64,000 bases of DNA from Azospirillum brasilense (GTDB lineage Bacteria; Pseudomonadota; Alphaproteobacteria; Azospirillales; Azospirillaceae), in assembly GCF_008365405.1 (NCBI RefSeq), contig NZ_QOKV01000017.1, positions 62,001 through 126,000 on the forward strand, read 5' to 3'. Positions 25,266 to 34,721 of the stretch are shown piece by piece (the stretch's first letter is position 1; each line of letters opens with the position of its first letter). Made by a program: the position numbers and the translations under genes. Below the pieces are notes generated by a model. That model worked only from the letters and a program-made list of their open reading frames with translations. It searched no databases and was not told the DNA's origin.

Positions 25266-25716
25266 AAACGTCGCCATTCTGCCGAAAGATTCCTCACCGG
25301 CCGGAAACGACGCTGTGACCGTACGGACGAATGTCGCCGTTCTGCCAGTTCCCCCGGACGCTGTGCCCCGCCGGAGGCTCTCCCTGCCAAAAGCGTCCGC
25401 GTTCTGACGGTCCGGACTCCAGACAAGCCACAAAACGGCGCTGAAAGGCTTGGATTCCCTGACTCTTTCCGGACTCCTCAGGGGCCGGGGGTAGCCGCGG
25501 GGGGAGCACATTGGCAGAACGGCGACACTCGGTTGCGCGAGTCGGAGTCCGATTCTCGGCCGATTCCCGGAGTCACCGAGGGGCCACAGCCCAGATTATT
25601 CGGCAGAACGGCGACATCCGACGGACTCCGACGCTCCGACGCGCTCCCCCGTGCGCCGGAATCTTTCGGCAGAACGGCGACGTTTTCCACACGGTTTCTC
25701 GGCAGAACGACGACAC
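25266..25716. repeat. Iteron-like repeat field (probable origin, oriV)
   Basis: The motif GGCAGAACGGCGACA recurs upstream of repA. There are four plus-strand copies starting at 25513, 25602, 25668 and 25701. The last three are 66 and 33 bases apart, near whole helical turns. There are two inverse copies at about 25270-25284 and 25333-25347, and a decayed one near 25395-25410. Two copies extend to a 28-base inverted pair (25266-25293 and 25658-25685) differing at one base. Such arrays are the binding sites of RepA-type initiators and control copy number. The region lacks a convincing coding frame. Confidence 0.78.
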
Positions 25717-26193
25717 CCAGCCATGGTCCGCCACCGCCCCGCAGGGCTCAACGCCTTGATTCCACTGACTTCAGTCCCCCGCATCGACGCAACCGGAGCG
25801 ATTCCGACGCACGCATTTGAATCGTGGACAGCCTGTCGGGGCCACGACAACATCTTGCGTAACGGGCTCACCGAAGCCCGAACCGATAGCTTTTGGACCA
25901 GGATTTTTAGCCGGCGGCACCAAACAGCCGCGACACGCCGAAGGAGGCGACGATGACGTAACGGAGGACACGACCTCCGGAAACACAAAGGGCACAGGTT
26001 TGGCGACCTGTGCCCTCGTGCACACCGAAGTGTCGAAAACCGATGGAAGACCGGGAGAACCGGACCCCGCATCAGCGGTTTGGCGACTTCATGATGCCAG
26101 GGTAGGTCCGGAAAACCAAGTGGAATCGCGGATTCCACTGACGCTCCCGCTTTGTCTTCCGCCGGGATCGAAGCGCTGGATCATGGGAAGACA
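25717..26193. other. Gene-free stretch between the iterons and replication gene
   Basis: No convincing gene is seen. A perfect 9-base-pair hairpin lies at 25991-26014 (GGCACAGGT, loop TTGGCG, ACCTGTGCC) without a T-run. The motif GGTTTGGCGAC recurs at about 25998 and 26079. The stretch is somewhat AT-richer than its flanks and is likely part of the origin or a promoter and operator for the following gene. Confidence 0.4.
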
Positions 26194-27039
26194 ATGACCC
26201 CGTACACGACCTTGTACCGGCGATGGATTGCTGCGCCTGGCGTGGGAGCCGCGGAAATCGCGGTGCTGTCCGGCCTTTACGCGCGTGCGGATTCCGCCGG
26301 CGTCTGCGCCGGCCTGGTCCAGGACGAGCTGGCCGCCGAACTCGGCAAGAGCCGCCCCTGGCTGTCCGCCGTTCTGACGAAGCTGCAGGCGCCGGACCTG
26401 TCCCTGGTGGAAGCCCGCCGTGAACGCGGTTTCCGCGGGATGGTCTATGCCCTGGCGGGCGCGCAGCACACCGACTCTTCCGGTCGGCCGGCCGACGCCA
26501 CCGGTCAGCCGGCTGACGGACTCCTAAGGACTGGGAATCCCCTGAATCCTGAATCTCAAAACTCCTCCTCCTTCCGGGCGGGGGGATCGGTTGGGCCTTC
26601 AGGCATCAGGAACCGGGACGCCCTCGCCGAAGACTGGCAGCCGGACGCCGCCGATCTGGCCTGGGCCGCGGAAACCCGCCCGGAGGTCGATCCGGCCACG
26701 GTGACCCGCAAGTTCGTGTCCTGGTGCCGCAAGGCCAATGCCCGCAACGGCTACAGCCCCGCCGACCCCTCCGGCGCCTGGCGCAAATGGGTGGCCCGCG
26801 AACTGGTCGCCCCCGCAACGGCGCCAGCCGACGAAACGCCCGATGGCACCGTGGTTCCCTTTGCAACCGTTTCCCGCCGCCCCTCCAACCGGAGCGACCA
26901 GAATGACCGTCACAGCCCTGATCGCCAACCGTCCGAGCCTTCCCGTCAGCGTCGCCCCGCAGACGCCGGACATGGCGTGGCTGCCCGCAACGCCGGCGTC
27001 CTCTCTGCCCTGCGCGATCGCCTCGCTCGCCCGACTTGA
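26194..27039 (+). CDS. Plasmid replication-associated HTH protein with DnaT-like C-domain
   Basis: A 281-residue protein. The N-terminal part looks like a replication winged helix (IAVLSGLYARADSAGVCAG...ELAAELGKSRPWLSAVLTKL). A low-complexity linker follows, and then LAEDWQPDAADLAWA...KFVSWCRKANARNGYSPADPSGAWRKWVARE, which resembles the DnaT single-strand/primosome domain pattern (W-P near the start, W at the end). The ATG at 26194 follows GGGAAG. Position beside the iterons fits a helper that loads helicase or primosome. The C-terminus after residue 215 is charged and disordered. Confidence 0.6.
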   Translation: MTPYTTLYRRWIAAPGVGAAEIAVLSGLYARADSAGVCAGLVQDELAAELGKSRPWLSAVLTKLQAPDLSLVEARRERGFRGMVYALAGAQHTDSSGRPADATGQPADGLLRTGNPLNPESQNSSSFRAGGSVGPSGIRNRDALAEDWQPDAADLAWAAETRPEVDPATVTRKFVSWCRKANARNGYSPADPSGAWRKWVARELVAPATAPADETPDGTVVPFATVSRRPSNRSDQNDRHSPDRQPSEPSRQRRPADAGHGVAARNAGVLSALRDRLARPT

Positions 27040-27853
27040 GCGCGCCGACCTGCGTTTCGAGATCGCGGACTGCGCGCCGGAGGAGATCGGGGCGCTGGCC
27101 GAGCGGGTGGAGGCTGCCCTTGAGACCGCCTGCCCGTCCATCGGCGTGGAGAATGTGCTGACCGGCATCGAGAAGCTGGCGGCCCGCTTCGGCCTGGAAC
27201 TTCCGGACGCCGACGTTCTGGAGGCCGACATTCTCGAGATGGCCGGCTGGCCCGCCGAGGAATGGATCGCCGGTTTCCGCGGCGTCTGGTCCTCCTTCCG
27301 GTCCGGCTATCGGCGCTTCCCCACGGTCGGCGACTTCCGCGCCGCCGCCGGTCAAACGTCGGTGACCGATGGAACGGCGGGGCTGCGCCGGTTGGCCATG
27401 GCCCTGCGCCAGGAGCAGCAGATCCGCGTCCGCGAGATTGCCCATCGCCGTCGCCAGAAGGAGAAGGAGGCGGAAACCGCTCGCCGTCAGCAGGCCATGG
27501 CTCTCGTCGCTCCGACGATGCCGGCGGTCCCGGCGCGTCCGGCCCCGGTTTCCACCCCGATGCCCACCCCGGCGTTCGCCGTTGAGGACGATCCGCAAGT
27601 CGAGTTGGTTCCGGTGCAACCTCGGGCTCAGACGACACCGACCGCATCAAAGAGCTTCCAAAAGGATCGTCCCACCATCGCTCCTCATACCAGGGTATGT
27701 GAAGGACAACGTCTTGTAGTTTTCAATAAGCGACCACATACGAAAAATTCAACCAGAGAAGTCATGCGCTCGCATGACTGTGGACGAGGTCGAAGGGGTG
27801 GAGCGAAAGCTTGGCAGACCCTTCAATATTCCAATAGGGTAACGCCTATATAA
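26903..27853 (+). CDS. Hypothetical plasmid protein overlapping the DnaT-like gene
   Basis: A 316-residue frame from the ATG at 26903 that overlaps the previous gene by 137 bases in another frame. Residues 45-215 look genuine: helical, ADCAPEEIGALAERVEAALETACPS, then WIAGFRGVWSSFRSGYRRFPTVGDFRAA and a coiled-coil-like RREIAHRRRQKEKEAETARRQQ-type stretch. The last 70 residues lie in AT-richer DNA and are basic and irregular, so the true end may have been altered by rearrangement. No family is recognised beyond similarity in style to replication accessory proteins of large plasmids. Confidence 0.55.
   Translation: MTVTALIANRPSLPVSVAPQTPDMAWLPATPASSLPCAIASLARLERADLRFEIADCAPEEIGALAERVEAALETACPSIGVENVLTGIEKLAARFGLELPDADVLEADILEMAGWPAEEWIAGFRGVWSSFRSGYRRFPTVGDFRAAAGQTSVTDGTAGLRRLAMALRQEQQIRVREIAHRRRQKEKEAETARRQQAMALVAPTMPAVPARPAPVSTPMPTPAFAVEDDPQVELVPVQPRAQTTPTASKSFQKDRPTIAPHTRVCEGQRLVVFNKRPHTKNSTREVMRSHDCGRGRRGGAKAWQTLQYSNRVTPI
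27761..27778. promoter_or_regulatory. 18-base inverted repeat
   Basis: GTCATGCG (27761-27768) and CGCATGAC (27771-27778) form perfect 8-base arms two bases apart. The repeat lies within the AT-rich tail of the preceding frame and about 180 bases before the sensor kinase gene. It could be a protein-binding site; no T-run supports termination. Confidence 0.35.
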
Positions 27854-27955
27854 TCAGCCTTATCCCATCGTTTCAGATTCCGGTGGCGAAGCACGAAAGG
27901 GCGGAGCAAGATGCGATAATCCGTTCGTGCCTCGAACCTTTCGGATTGTCCATCC

Positions 27956-30598
27956 ATGCCGCTGAAGACGGTGTCCCGTCAGCAACCGATGACTCTGCAT
28001 GGGTACCTGCTGAGGCTTGTGCTCGTGACGCTGGTGCCGATGCTCCTGCTTGGCGGCATGCTCATCGGCTGGCTGGTGCAGCAGCAGAGGGAGGCCGTCG
28101 AGAACAACATGTCCGATACGGCGGAGGCGCTGGCCCTGATCGTCGACCGGGAGTTGGAGGCGACCATCGACGCGCTGCGGGCGTTGTCCCGCACGGACGC
28201 TTTGGCCGCCGACGATTCCGCCGGCTTCTATGAGCGGGCGACGTTGGCGCTGACGCAGCATCCGTCCTGGACCAACATCGCGCTGGTCGACCCGTCGGGG
28301 CGGCAGATCGTCAACACGGCGGTCAGGCTCGGCGCCCCATTGCCGGACGTGCCCCAGCGCGACGCGCTGCAGCGGCTGATCGCGACCCGCCAGCCGGCGG
28401 TGTCCGATCTGGTGACCGCGACGGCGGCGGAGCGCCCGACGATCGCCGTCATGGTGCCGGTTCTGCGCGACGGCAGCCTGCGCTACGTCCTGTCGGCGGT
28501 GGTCGATCCGCAGACCTGGAGCACTCTGCTGGAGGGTTTCGAGACCCGCTCCGGACTGATCGCCGCAATCATCGACGGCCGGAACCGCATCGCCGCGCGT
28601 TCGCGCGAGCATGCGCAGTATCTGGGGCGGGCGGTGCCGGATTGGTTCCTGGCGGCGCGCGGCACGGCCGACACCGGCAACTACCGCGGGGCCACGCTGG
28701 ACGGGGTGGAGATCATCGGCGCCTTCCACCGCGCGCAGCGCGCCGACTGGACCCTGGTGGCGGCGACACCCACGGAAGCCGTGCTCAACCCGCTGAACCG
28801 CACGGTGGTTCTTGCGCTGGGGCTGGGACTGGTCCTGCTGGGCGTGTCGCTGGCGTCGGCGGCGGTCTTCGCGCGGCGGCTCGCCCATCCCGTCCGCGAA
28901 CTGGCCGCCCACGGCGGCAGCCTGATGGAGGGGCGCGCCATCCGCTACGACGGCGGTGTGCCGGTGCGCGAGATCGACGAGCTTCACCGCGTCCTCGCCG
29001 AAGCCAGCGCCGCGCTGGTCGGTGCCAGCGAATCCGCCGCCCATGCGGAGGCGCGCTACCGTTCCATCGTGGACACGGCGGTGGACGCCATCGTGGTCAT
29101 CGACCGGGCCGGCACCCTGCATGGCTTCAACCGCGCCGCCGAACGAATCTTCGGCTACACCGCGGAGGAGGTGATGGGCCGCAACGTCAGCATGCTGATG
29201 CCCGATCCCGACCGCAGCGCGCACGACGGATACTTGAAGCGTTACCACCGCACCGGGGAGCGCCGGATCATCGGCATCGGGCGCGAGGTGACGGGTCAGC
29301 GCAAGGACGGGTCGGTGTTCCCGCTGGAACTGTCGGTCGCCGAATGGAAGGCCGACGGCGAGGTGCGCTTCACCGGCATCGTGCGCGACATCACCGCCCG
29401 CAGGACGGCGGAGGAGGCGCTGCTCACCGCCAAGGACGCGGCGGAGCAGGCGATGGAGCGCGCCCTGACCGCGGCGGACGAGGCCCGGCGGGAGAAGAAC
29501 CGCGCGGAGAAGGCGGAGCGGGCGAAGACCCAGTTCCTGGCGGCGGCCAGCCACGACCTGCGCCAGCCCGTGCAGTCGCTCTACTTCTTCGCGCAGGTGC
29601 TGGGCGACAAGCTGCACGGCCATCCCGGCCACGAGCTGGTGGCCAGCATGGGCCATTCGCTGGACGCGCTGAAGCTCCTGCTCGACGGTCTTCTCGACGT
29701 GTCGCGGCTCGACGCCGGGGCGGTGGAGCCCAGCGTCACCGAGTGCGCGGTCGGGCCGCTGCTCGATCGGCTGGCCGCGGAGTACGGGCCGCAGGCGGAC
29801 GGGCAGGGGCTGCGGCTGCGGGTCGTGCCGACCTCGCTGTGGGCGCGCACCGACCCGATGCTGCTGGAACGCATCCTGCGCAACCTGATCGAGAACGCGC
29901 TGCGCTACACCGAGCGGGGCGGCGTCGTGGTCGGCTGCCGGCGCGGCAACGGCACGCTGCGCATCGAGGTGGCCGACAGCGGCGTCGGCGTGCCGGAGGA
30001 CCTGCAGCAGGCCGTCTTCGAAGAGTTCTTCCAGATCGGCAACCAGGAGCGCGACCGCGCCAAGGGCCTGGGTCTCGGCCTCGCCATCGTAAAACGGCTG
30101 GCCGGATTGCTCGGCCACACGATTGCTCTGCGCTCGCAGCCCGGACGGGGCAGCGTCTTCTCGGTGGAGCTTCCCTCCGTGCGGGCCCGCGCCATCCTGC
30201 GCCGCAGCGGGCCGGACCGGGCCAACGACGACGGGCAAGGGCTGGTCGTGGTCATCGACGACGAGGCCATCGTGCTGCTCAGCCTGCGCACCCTGCTGGA
30301 GCAGTGGGGCTACGAGGTGGTGGCCGCGGTCTCGGCGGAAGAGGCGGTGGACCTGCTGCACGGGCTGGGCCGCCTGCCGGACCTCATCATCGCCGATTAC
30401 CGCCTGCGCGAGGGGCGGACGGGGGTTGAGGCGATCCGCGACATCCACGGCGTCTGCGGCGTCCGCATTCCCGCCGTCGTGCTGACCGGCGACACCGCGC
30501 CCGAACGCATCACCGAAATCCGCGGTGCCGGCTTCCGCCTCGTCCACAAGCCGATCACTCCACACATCCTGCGCGAATTGCTGAAACCCGCGGCCTGA
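27956..30598 (+). CDS. Hybrid sensor histidine kinase (Cache-PAS-HisKA-HATPase-REC)
   Basis: An 880-residue membrane kinase. A first membrane helix lies near residues 18-40, a periplasmic Cache-like sensor spans about 45-275, and a second helix lies about 283-305. Next come a short linker, a PAS domain (YRSIVDTAVDAIVVIDRAGTLHGFN...GYTAEEVMG), a coiled coil, the H-box AASHDLRQPVQSL with His533, the ATPase domain (RNLIENALRY; DSGVGV; GLGLGLAIV) and a C-terminal receiver with Asp814 in LIIADYRL. The H-box HDLRQP is the type found in PAS-hybrid kinases of the FixL-related group. No partner regulator is adjacent. No clear ribosome-binding site is seen for either 27956 or 27989. Confidence 0.9.
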   Translation: MPLKTVSRQQPMTLHGYLLRLVLVTLVPMLLLGGMLIGWLVQQQREAVENNMSDTAEALALIVDRELEATIDALRALSRTDALAADDSAGFYERATLALTQHPSWTNIALVDPSGRQIVNTAVRLGAPLPDVPQRDALQRLIATRQPAVSDLVTATAAERPTIAVMVPVLRDGSLRYVLSAVVDPQTWSTLLEGFETRSGLIAAIIDGRNRIAARSREHAQYLGRAVPDWFLAARGTADTGNYRGATLDGVEIIGAFHRAQRADWTLVAATPTEAVLNPLNRTVVLALGLGLVLLGVSLASAAVFARRLAHPVRELAAHGGSLMEGRAIRYDGGVPVREIDELHRVLAEASAALVGASESAAHAEARYRSIVDTAVDAIVVIDRAGTLHGFNRAAERIFGYTAEEVMGRNVSMLMPDPDRSAHDGYLKRYHRTGERRIIGIGREVTGQRKDGSVFPLELSVAEWKADGEVRFTGIVRDITARRTAEEALLTAKDAAEQAMERALTAADEARREKNRAEKAERAKTQFLAAASHDLRQPVQSLYFFAQVLGDKLHGHPGHELVASMGHSLDALKLLLDGLLDVSRLDAGAVEPSVTECAVGPLLDRLAAEYGPQADGQGLRLRVVPTSLWARTDPMLLERILRNLIENALRYTERGGVVVGCRRGNGTLRIEVADSGVGVPEDLQQAVFEEFFQIGNQERDRAKGLGLGLAIVKRLAGLLGHTIALRSQPGRGSVFSVELPSVRARAILRRSGPDRANDDGQGLVVVIDDEAIVLLSLRTLLEQWGYEVVAAVSAEEAVDLLHGLGRLPDLIIADYRLREGRTGVEAIRDIHGVCGVRIPAVVLTGDTAPERITEIRGAGFRLVHKPITPHILRELLKPAA

Positions 30599-30698
30599 TC
30601 CTGGAAAGCCTGATTGCGAAGGGCCGGTTTTTGACCCTGGCCGCCGGCCGGCCGGGTCTTTAGCGTGTCCGCCTCCTTGGGGATGAGGAAGACGGGAC

Positions 30699-31277
30699 AT
30701 GAATTGGAGCAAGGGCCTGTGGCGGGGCTGGCTGGCTGTCGCCCTGCTGTGGGGGACGGCGGTCGCCGCCTTCGCCGCCGCCGATCTGCACGGGCGCCAC
30801 CCTTTCGCCGGTCTCTACGCCTATTCGGACGCAAGGGACGCCTTTCTGCCGCAGCATTACGCCGCCGACGAGGCGGTGGTGGAGGACGGGGTGAGGCGGG
30901 GCGTCGTGGCGCGGACGGACTTCCCCGACGGCACCAGCCTGGCCGCCCCGCCGGACCTCAGCGAGGAGCGCGTGCGGCAGATCGCCGACCGTTTCTGGGC
31001 GGAGCGCTGGACGCGCCGGGCGGAGGTTCTGTGGCCCTGGGGCCTGGGCGCCGCCGTGCCGCCGCTGTTGCTTCTGCTGTCCGGTGCGTTCGCCCTGTGG
31101 ATCGCCCGCGGGTTCCGCAAGCCGGACACCCCCGCGGCGACGGTTGCGGAGGAGAGGGCGGAGGAGGACACGCCCAAGGCGGCCTTCAACACGCGCTCCG
31201 CCGGCGGGCTGCCGCCCTTCATCCGCTCGCTGGGTCCGGACCCCAAGCGTCGCCGGGTGTTGGGGGCGGGTCGGTAA
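30699..31277 (+). CDS. Hypothetical membrane protein
   Basis: A 192-residue protein with a signal-anchor (KGLWRGWLAVALLWGTAVAAFAAAD), a periplasmic segment of about 80 residues (GVVARTDFPDGTSLAAPPDLSEERV), a second membrane helix (GLGAAVPPLLLLLSGAFALWIARGF) and a basic cytoplasmic tail ending in RSLGPDPKRRRVLGAGR. No family is recognised. It lies about 100 bases after the hybrid kinase on the same strand and could be its accessory. Confidence 0.6.
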   Translation: MNWSKGLWRGWLAVALLWGTAVAAFAAADLHGRHPFAGLYAYSDARDAFLPQHYAADEAVVEDGVRRGVVARTDFPDGTSLAAPPDLSEERVRQIADRFWAERWTRRAEVLWPWGLGAAVPPLLLLLSGAFALWIARGFRKPDTPAATVAEERAEEDTPKAAFNTRSAGGLPPFIRSLGPDPKRRRVLGAGR

Positions 31278-31553
31278 AGGCGGTGCACGGTCGGTCGATG
31301 CGTCGTTCGAGCGGCGGCCGCTCATCGCGGTACCCCGCGGTGACGCGCAAGCATCCCCGGCCGTCGGCATCCGGAAGGCACAAAGGAACAGGAGCACCGG
31401 CATTGGGTTGATGGTGACGGAGCCCCGCCCGTGACGGGCGGATGTTCTCCAGGCTGCGGCTTTGTCCGTCCGTTCGGGCGTTCGGGCCGTTCGCCATCAA
31501 GGCAACGCGTGGCGCAAGGTGTCGCCAGCGGGCCAGACCAAGAGGAGACCTGG

Positions 31554-33047
31554 GTGTCGGAGCCGACCAAGACGGACAAGATCCTGACCGGAATTCCGGA
31601 ATTCGACCTGATTCTGCGGGGCGGCCTGCCGCGCGCGCGGCTTCATCTTCTGGAAGGCGCGCCGGGAACCGGCAAGACGACCATGGCTCTTCAATTCCTG
31701 TTGAAGGGTCTGCGGGACGGCAGGCGCGGCCTTTACGTGACCCTGTCGGAAACCGAGACGGAGCTTCGCGCCTCGGCCGCCAGCCACGGCTGGTCGCTGG
31801 ACGACATCGGGATCTTCGAACTCGTCCCGCTGGAAGCGCAGCTCGACCGCCAGCAGAGCGTGCTCTATCCGTCCGAGGTCGAACTGGGCGAAACCATGCG
31901 CCTGATCACCGAGCGGATCGAGGCCGAGAAGCCGGACCTCGTGGTGATCGATTCCCTGTCCGAGTTGCGGCTGCTCGCCCAGGACCAGCTTCGCTACCGG
32001 CGGCAGATCCTGGCGCTGAAGCAGTTCCTGCAAGGCCGCCACTGCACCACCCTGGCGCTGGACGACCTGACCAGCCAAACCGGTTCCATGGAGCTGCACA
32101 GCCTGATGCACGGCGTGGTCAGCCTGGAGCAGATCGAGCGCTCCTACGGCGCGGCGCGGCGGCGCCTGCGGATCGCCAAGATGCGCGGCTCGGAATACCA
32201 GAGCGGCTGGCACGATTTCGCCATCACGCCCGGCAACGTGCTGATCTTCCCGAGCCTGATCGCGGACGAGCACAAGACGGAATTCGAGCCGACCGCCGTG
32301 TCGAGCAGCCTGAGCGGGCTGGACGAGCTGATGGGCGGCGGGTTGACGCGCGGCACGACGACGATGCTCGTCGGCCCGTCGGGCGTCGGCAAATCGTCCA
32401 TCGCCCTGCAATATGTCGCGGCGGCGGTGCGCCGCGGCGAGCACGCCGCCTATTTCTCCTTCGACGAGTCCTTCGAAACGCTGTCGCTGCGCAGCACCGC
32501 GCTCGGCATCGACATCGAGGAGGCGGTGCGCAAGGGCGAACTGGGCTGGGAGCGTGCGAACCCGTCGCGCCTGTCGCCGGGCCAGTTCGTCTGGCAGGTC
32601 CGCCGCCAGGTGGAGGACCGGAAGGCGCGCGTCGTGGTGATCGACAGCCTCAATTCGTACCTCAGCACCATGCCGGAGGAAAAGGCGCTCATCCTGCAGA
32701 TGCATGAGCTGCTGACCTATCTGAACAACCAGGGCGTCGTCACCATTCTGATCCTGGCCCAGCAGGGGATCGTCGGCGACATCCAGAATCCGGTGGACCT
32801 GTCCTTCATGAGCGACACCGTGGTGCTGCTGCGCTTTTTCGAGGCGGCGGGTGAGGTGCGCAAGGCGATCTCGGTGGTCAAGAAGCGCACCGGGGTTCAC
32901 GAACTGGCGATCCGCGAGTTCCGGCTGTTCCCCGACGGCATGCAGGTCGGCCCGCAGCTTCTGGAATTCCAGGGCGTTCTCACCGGCGTGCCCAGCTATG
33001 ACGGGTCGGCGGCCCCGTTGCTGCGCGGGCAGAGCGGGACGGGCTGA
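31554..33047 (+). CDS. KaiC-like tandem RecA-fold ATPase
   Basis: A 497-residue protein with two KaiC/RadA-type domains. The first Walker A is GAPGTGKT (residues 35-42), and the second is GPSGVGKS (274-281). Walker B regions are LVVIDSLSELRLL and VVVIDSLNSYLSTMP. GTG at 31554 is the chosen start because AGAGGAGACC stands before it; the open frame reaches back to 31431. KaiA and KaiB are absent. In many non-cyanobacterial genomes such KaiC homologues pair with histidine kinases in stress or light signalling. It is nine bases from the next kinase gene, indicating an operon. Confidence 0.88.
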   Translation: MSEPTKTDKILTGIPEFDLILRGGLPRARLHLLEGAPGTGKTTMALQFLLKGLRDGRRGLYVTLSETETELRASAASHGWSLDDIGIFELVPLEAQLDRQQSVLYPSEVELGETMRLITERIEAEKPDLVVIDSLSELRLLAQDQLRYRRQILALKQFLQGRHCTTLALDDLTSQTGSMELHSLMHGVVSLEQIERSYGAARRRLRIAKMRGSEYQSGWHDFAITPGNVLIFPSLIADEHKTEFEPTAVSSSLSGLDELMGGGLTRGTTTMLVGPSGVGKSSIALQYVAAAVRRGEHAAYFSFDESFETLSLRSTALGIDIEEAVRKGELGWERANPSRLSPGQFVWQVRRQVEDRKARVVVIDSLNSYLSTMPEEKALILQMHELLTYLNNQGVVTILILAQQGIVGDIQNPVDLSFMSDTVVLLRFFEAAGEVRKAISVVKKRTGVHELAIREFRLFPDGMQVGPQLLEFQGVLTGVPSYDGSAAPLLRGQSGTG

Positions 33048-33056
33048 CGGCAGCCC

Positions 33057-34721
33057 ATGGACGCCCCGATTCTTCTGCTCGCCCCGCATGGCCGGGACGC
33101 GGAGGTCATCCGCCTCGTGCTGGACGAGGTGGGCCTGATCACGCAGGTCTGTGCCGATCTGTCGGCCGTGTGCGACGGCTTGGCGAGGGAGGTCACCGCC
33201 CTGATCCTCTCCGAAGGCGCGCTGGGTGCGGGAATGGAGCCTTTGATCGCCTGCCTGGAGGCGCAGCCGCCCTGGTCGGACCTGCCGGTTCTGGTGCTCA
33301 CGGCGCGCGGCAACCGTTCGGCCAGCAAGGCACGATGGGCCCAGTTCCAGCGGCTCGGCAACGTCACGCTGCTGGACCCGCCCCTGCACGCCGAAGTCTT
33401 GCAGAGCGCGGCGCAGTCGGCGGTGCGGACCCGCCAGCGCCAATACCGCACCCGAACGCTCCTGGACGACATCGAGCGGGCCAACGACGCGTTGGAACGG
33501 CGGGTGGCGGAGCGGACCCGGTCCCTGCAGACCGAAATGCGGGAGCGCCAGAAAGCCGAGGAGGCTTTGCAGCAAGCGCAGAAGATGGAGGCCGTCGGCC
33601 AGCTCACCGGCGGGATCGCCCACGACTTCAACAACCTGCTGCAGGTCATGCTCGGCAACCTGCACATGCTGCAGAGCATGCTGCGTGCCGACGATCCGCT
33701 GCTGCGGCACGTCGCCATGGCCGTCACGGCGGGCGACCGGGCCGCAGCACTCACCCGGCATCTTCTGGCCTTCGCCCGGCGCCAGCCGCTGACGCCGCAA
33801 AGCCTGGACATGAACGCCCTGGTCACCGCCATGAGCGGCCTGCTCCAGCGGTCCGTCGGCGAATCGATCCAAGTGGAGACGCTGTTGGCCGACGGGCTTT
33901 GGCGGACCTGGGCGGATCCCAATCAGGTCGAAAGCGCTCTGCTCAACCTGGCCATCAACGCCCGCGACGCCATGCCGGACGGCGGGAGCCTCCGTATCGA
34001 GACGAGCAACGCCGTTCTGGACGAGACCGTCTCCGACCCGCAGGGGGACATCCTTCCAGGCCGGTACGTCCTGCTCCGCATCACCGATTCCGGAACCGGC
34101 ATGCCGCCGGCCGTCTTGGAGCGGGCGTTCGAACCGTTCTTCACGACGAAGCCGATCGGCCAGGGCACCGGCCTCGGTCTGAGCCAACTCTACGGCTTCG
34201 CCCGTCAGTCGGGTGGACACGCGGCCATCCGGTCGAAGCCCGGTCGCGGCACCACCGTCAGTCTGTACCTGCCGCAGCACGATGGCATAGCCGGTGCCGA
34301 CAGCTCGGCCCCCGCTGCGGACGCGCCGTCGCAGGACCCGTCCCGCAACGATGAATCCATCCTGGTGGTCGAGGATGAGGCCCTCGTCCTGATGCTGTGG
34401 GTCGAGGCGCTGGAAGGCCAGGGATACCACGTCCTGCAAGCGGCCACCCCCCAGTCGGCGGTCCAGATCCTGGAGTCGGACGCGGCGATCGACCTTCTGG
34501 TCACCGACGTCGGGCTGCCCGGAATGACCGGCCGGGATCTGGCGACCCTTGCGCGCGGGCTTCGCCCCGGGCTGAAGGTGCTGTTCGTGACCGGCTACGC
34601 GCATTACGCCGCTCTCGAAGCGGACAGCCTGGGAGCGGGCACGCGGATGCTCAGCAAGCCGGTCGGCGTGGACACGTTGCAGATCACGGTCCGTTGTATG
34701 CTGGATGAGGATTCGGCCTGA
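33057..34721 (+). CDS. Hybrid histidine kinase paired with KaiC-like ATPase
   Basis: A 554-residue soluble kinase. Residues 1-120 form a receiver-like domain with a degenerate phosphorylation site. A coiled coil follows (DALERRVAERTRSLQTEM), then H-box GGIAHDFNNLLQ with His189, the ATPase domain (NLAINARDAM; DSGTGMP; GTGLGLSQLYGFARQSGG), and a C-terminal receiver with Asp484 in LLVTDVGLPGM and a conserved lysine near LSKPVG. There is no membrane helix. Its position directly after the KaiC-like gene suggests that the ATPase state controls kinase activity; direct coupling is inference. Confidence 0.88.
   Translation: MDAPILLLAPHGRDAEVIRLVLDEVGLITQVCADLSAVCDGLAREVTALILSEGALGAGMEPLIACLEAQPPWSDLPVLVLTARGNRSASKARWAQFQRLGNVTLLDPPLHAEVLQSAAQSAVRTRQRQYRTRTLLDDIERANDALERRVAERTRSLQTEMRERQKAEEALQQAQKMEAVGQLTGGIAHDFNNLLQVMLGNLHMLQSMLRADDPLLRHVAMAVTAGDRAAALTRHLLAFARRQPLTPQSLDMNALVTAMSGLLQRSVGESIQVETLLADGLWRTWADPNQVESALLNLAINARDAMPDGGSLRIETSNAVLDETVSDPQGDILPGRYVLLRITDSGTGMPPAVLERAFEPFFTTKPIGQGTGLGLSQLYGFARQSGGHAAIRSKPGRGTTVSLYLPQHDGIAGADSSAPAADAPSQDPSRNDESILVVEDEALVLMLWVEALEGQGYHVLQAATPQSAVQILESDAAIDLLVTDVGLPGMTGRDLATLARGLRPGLKVLFVTGYAHYAALEADSLGAGTRMLSKPVGVDTLQITVRCMLDEDSA

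Noticed and set aside
24222-25511. Longer RepA starting upstream at 25511
   Set aside because: The extra N-terminus is encoded by the iteron field and is Arg/Ser/Gly-rich; ATG 25184 gives the family start.
25266-25716. CRISPR array
   Set aside because: Repeats are short, in both orientations and irregularly spaced, with no cas genes; iterons fit better.
31554-33047. Circadian clock operon
   Set aside because: KaiA and KaiB are absent; only a KaiC homologue with a kinase is present.
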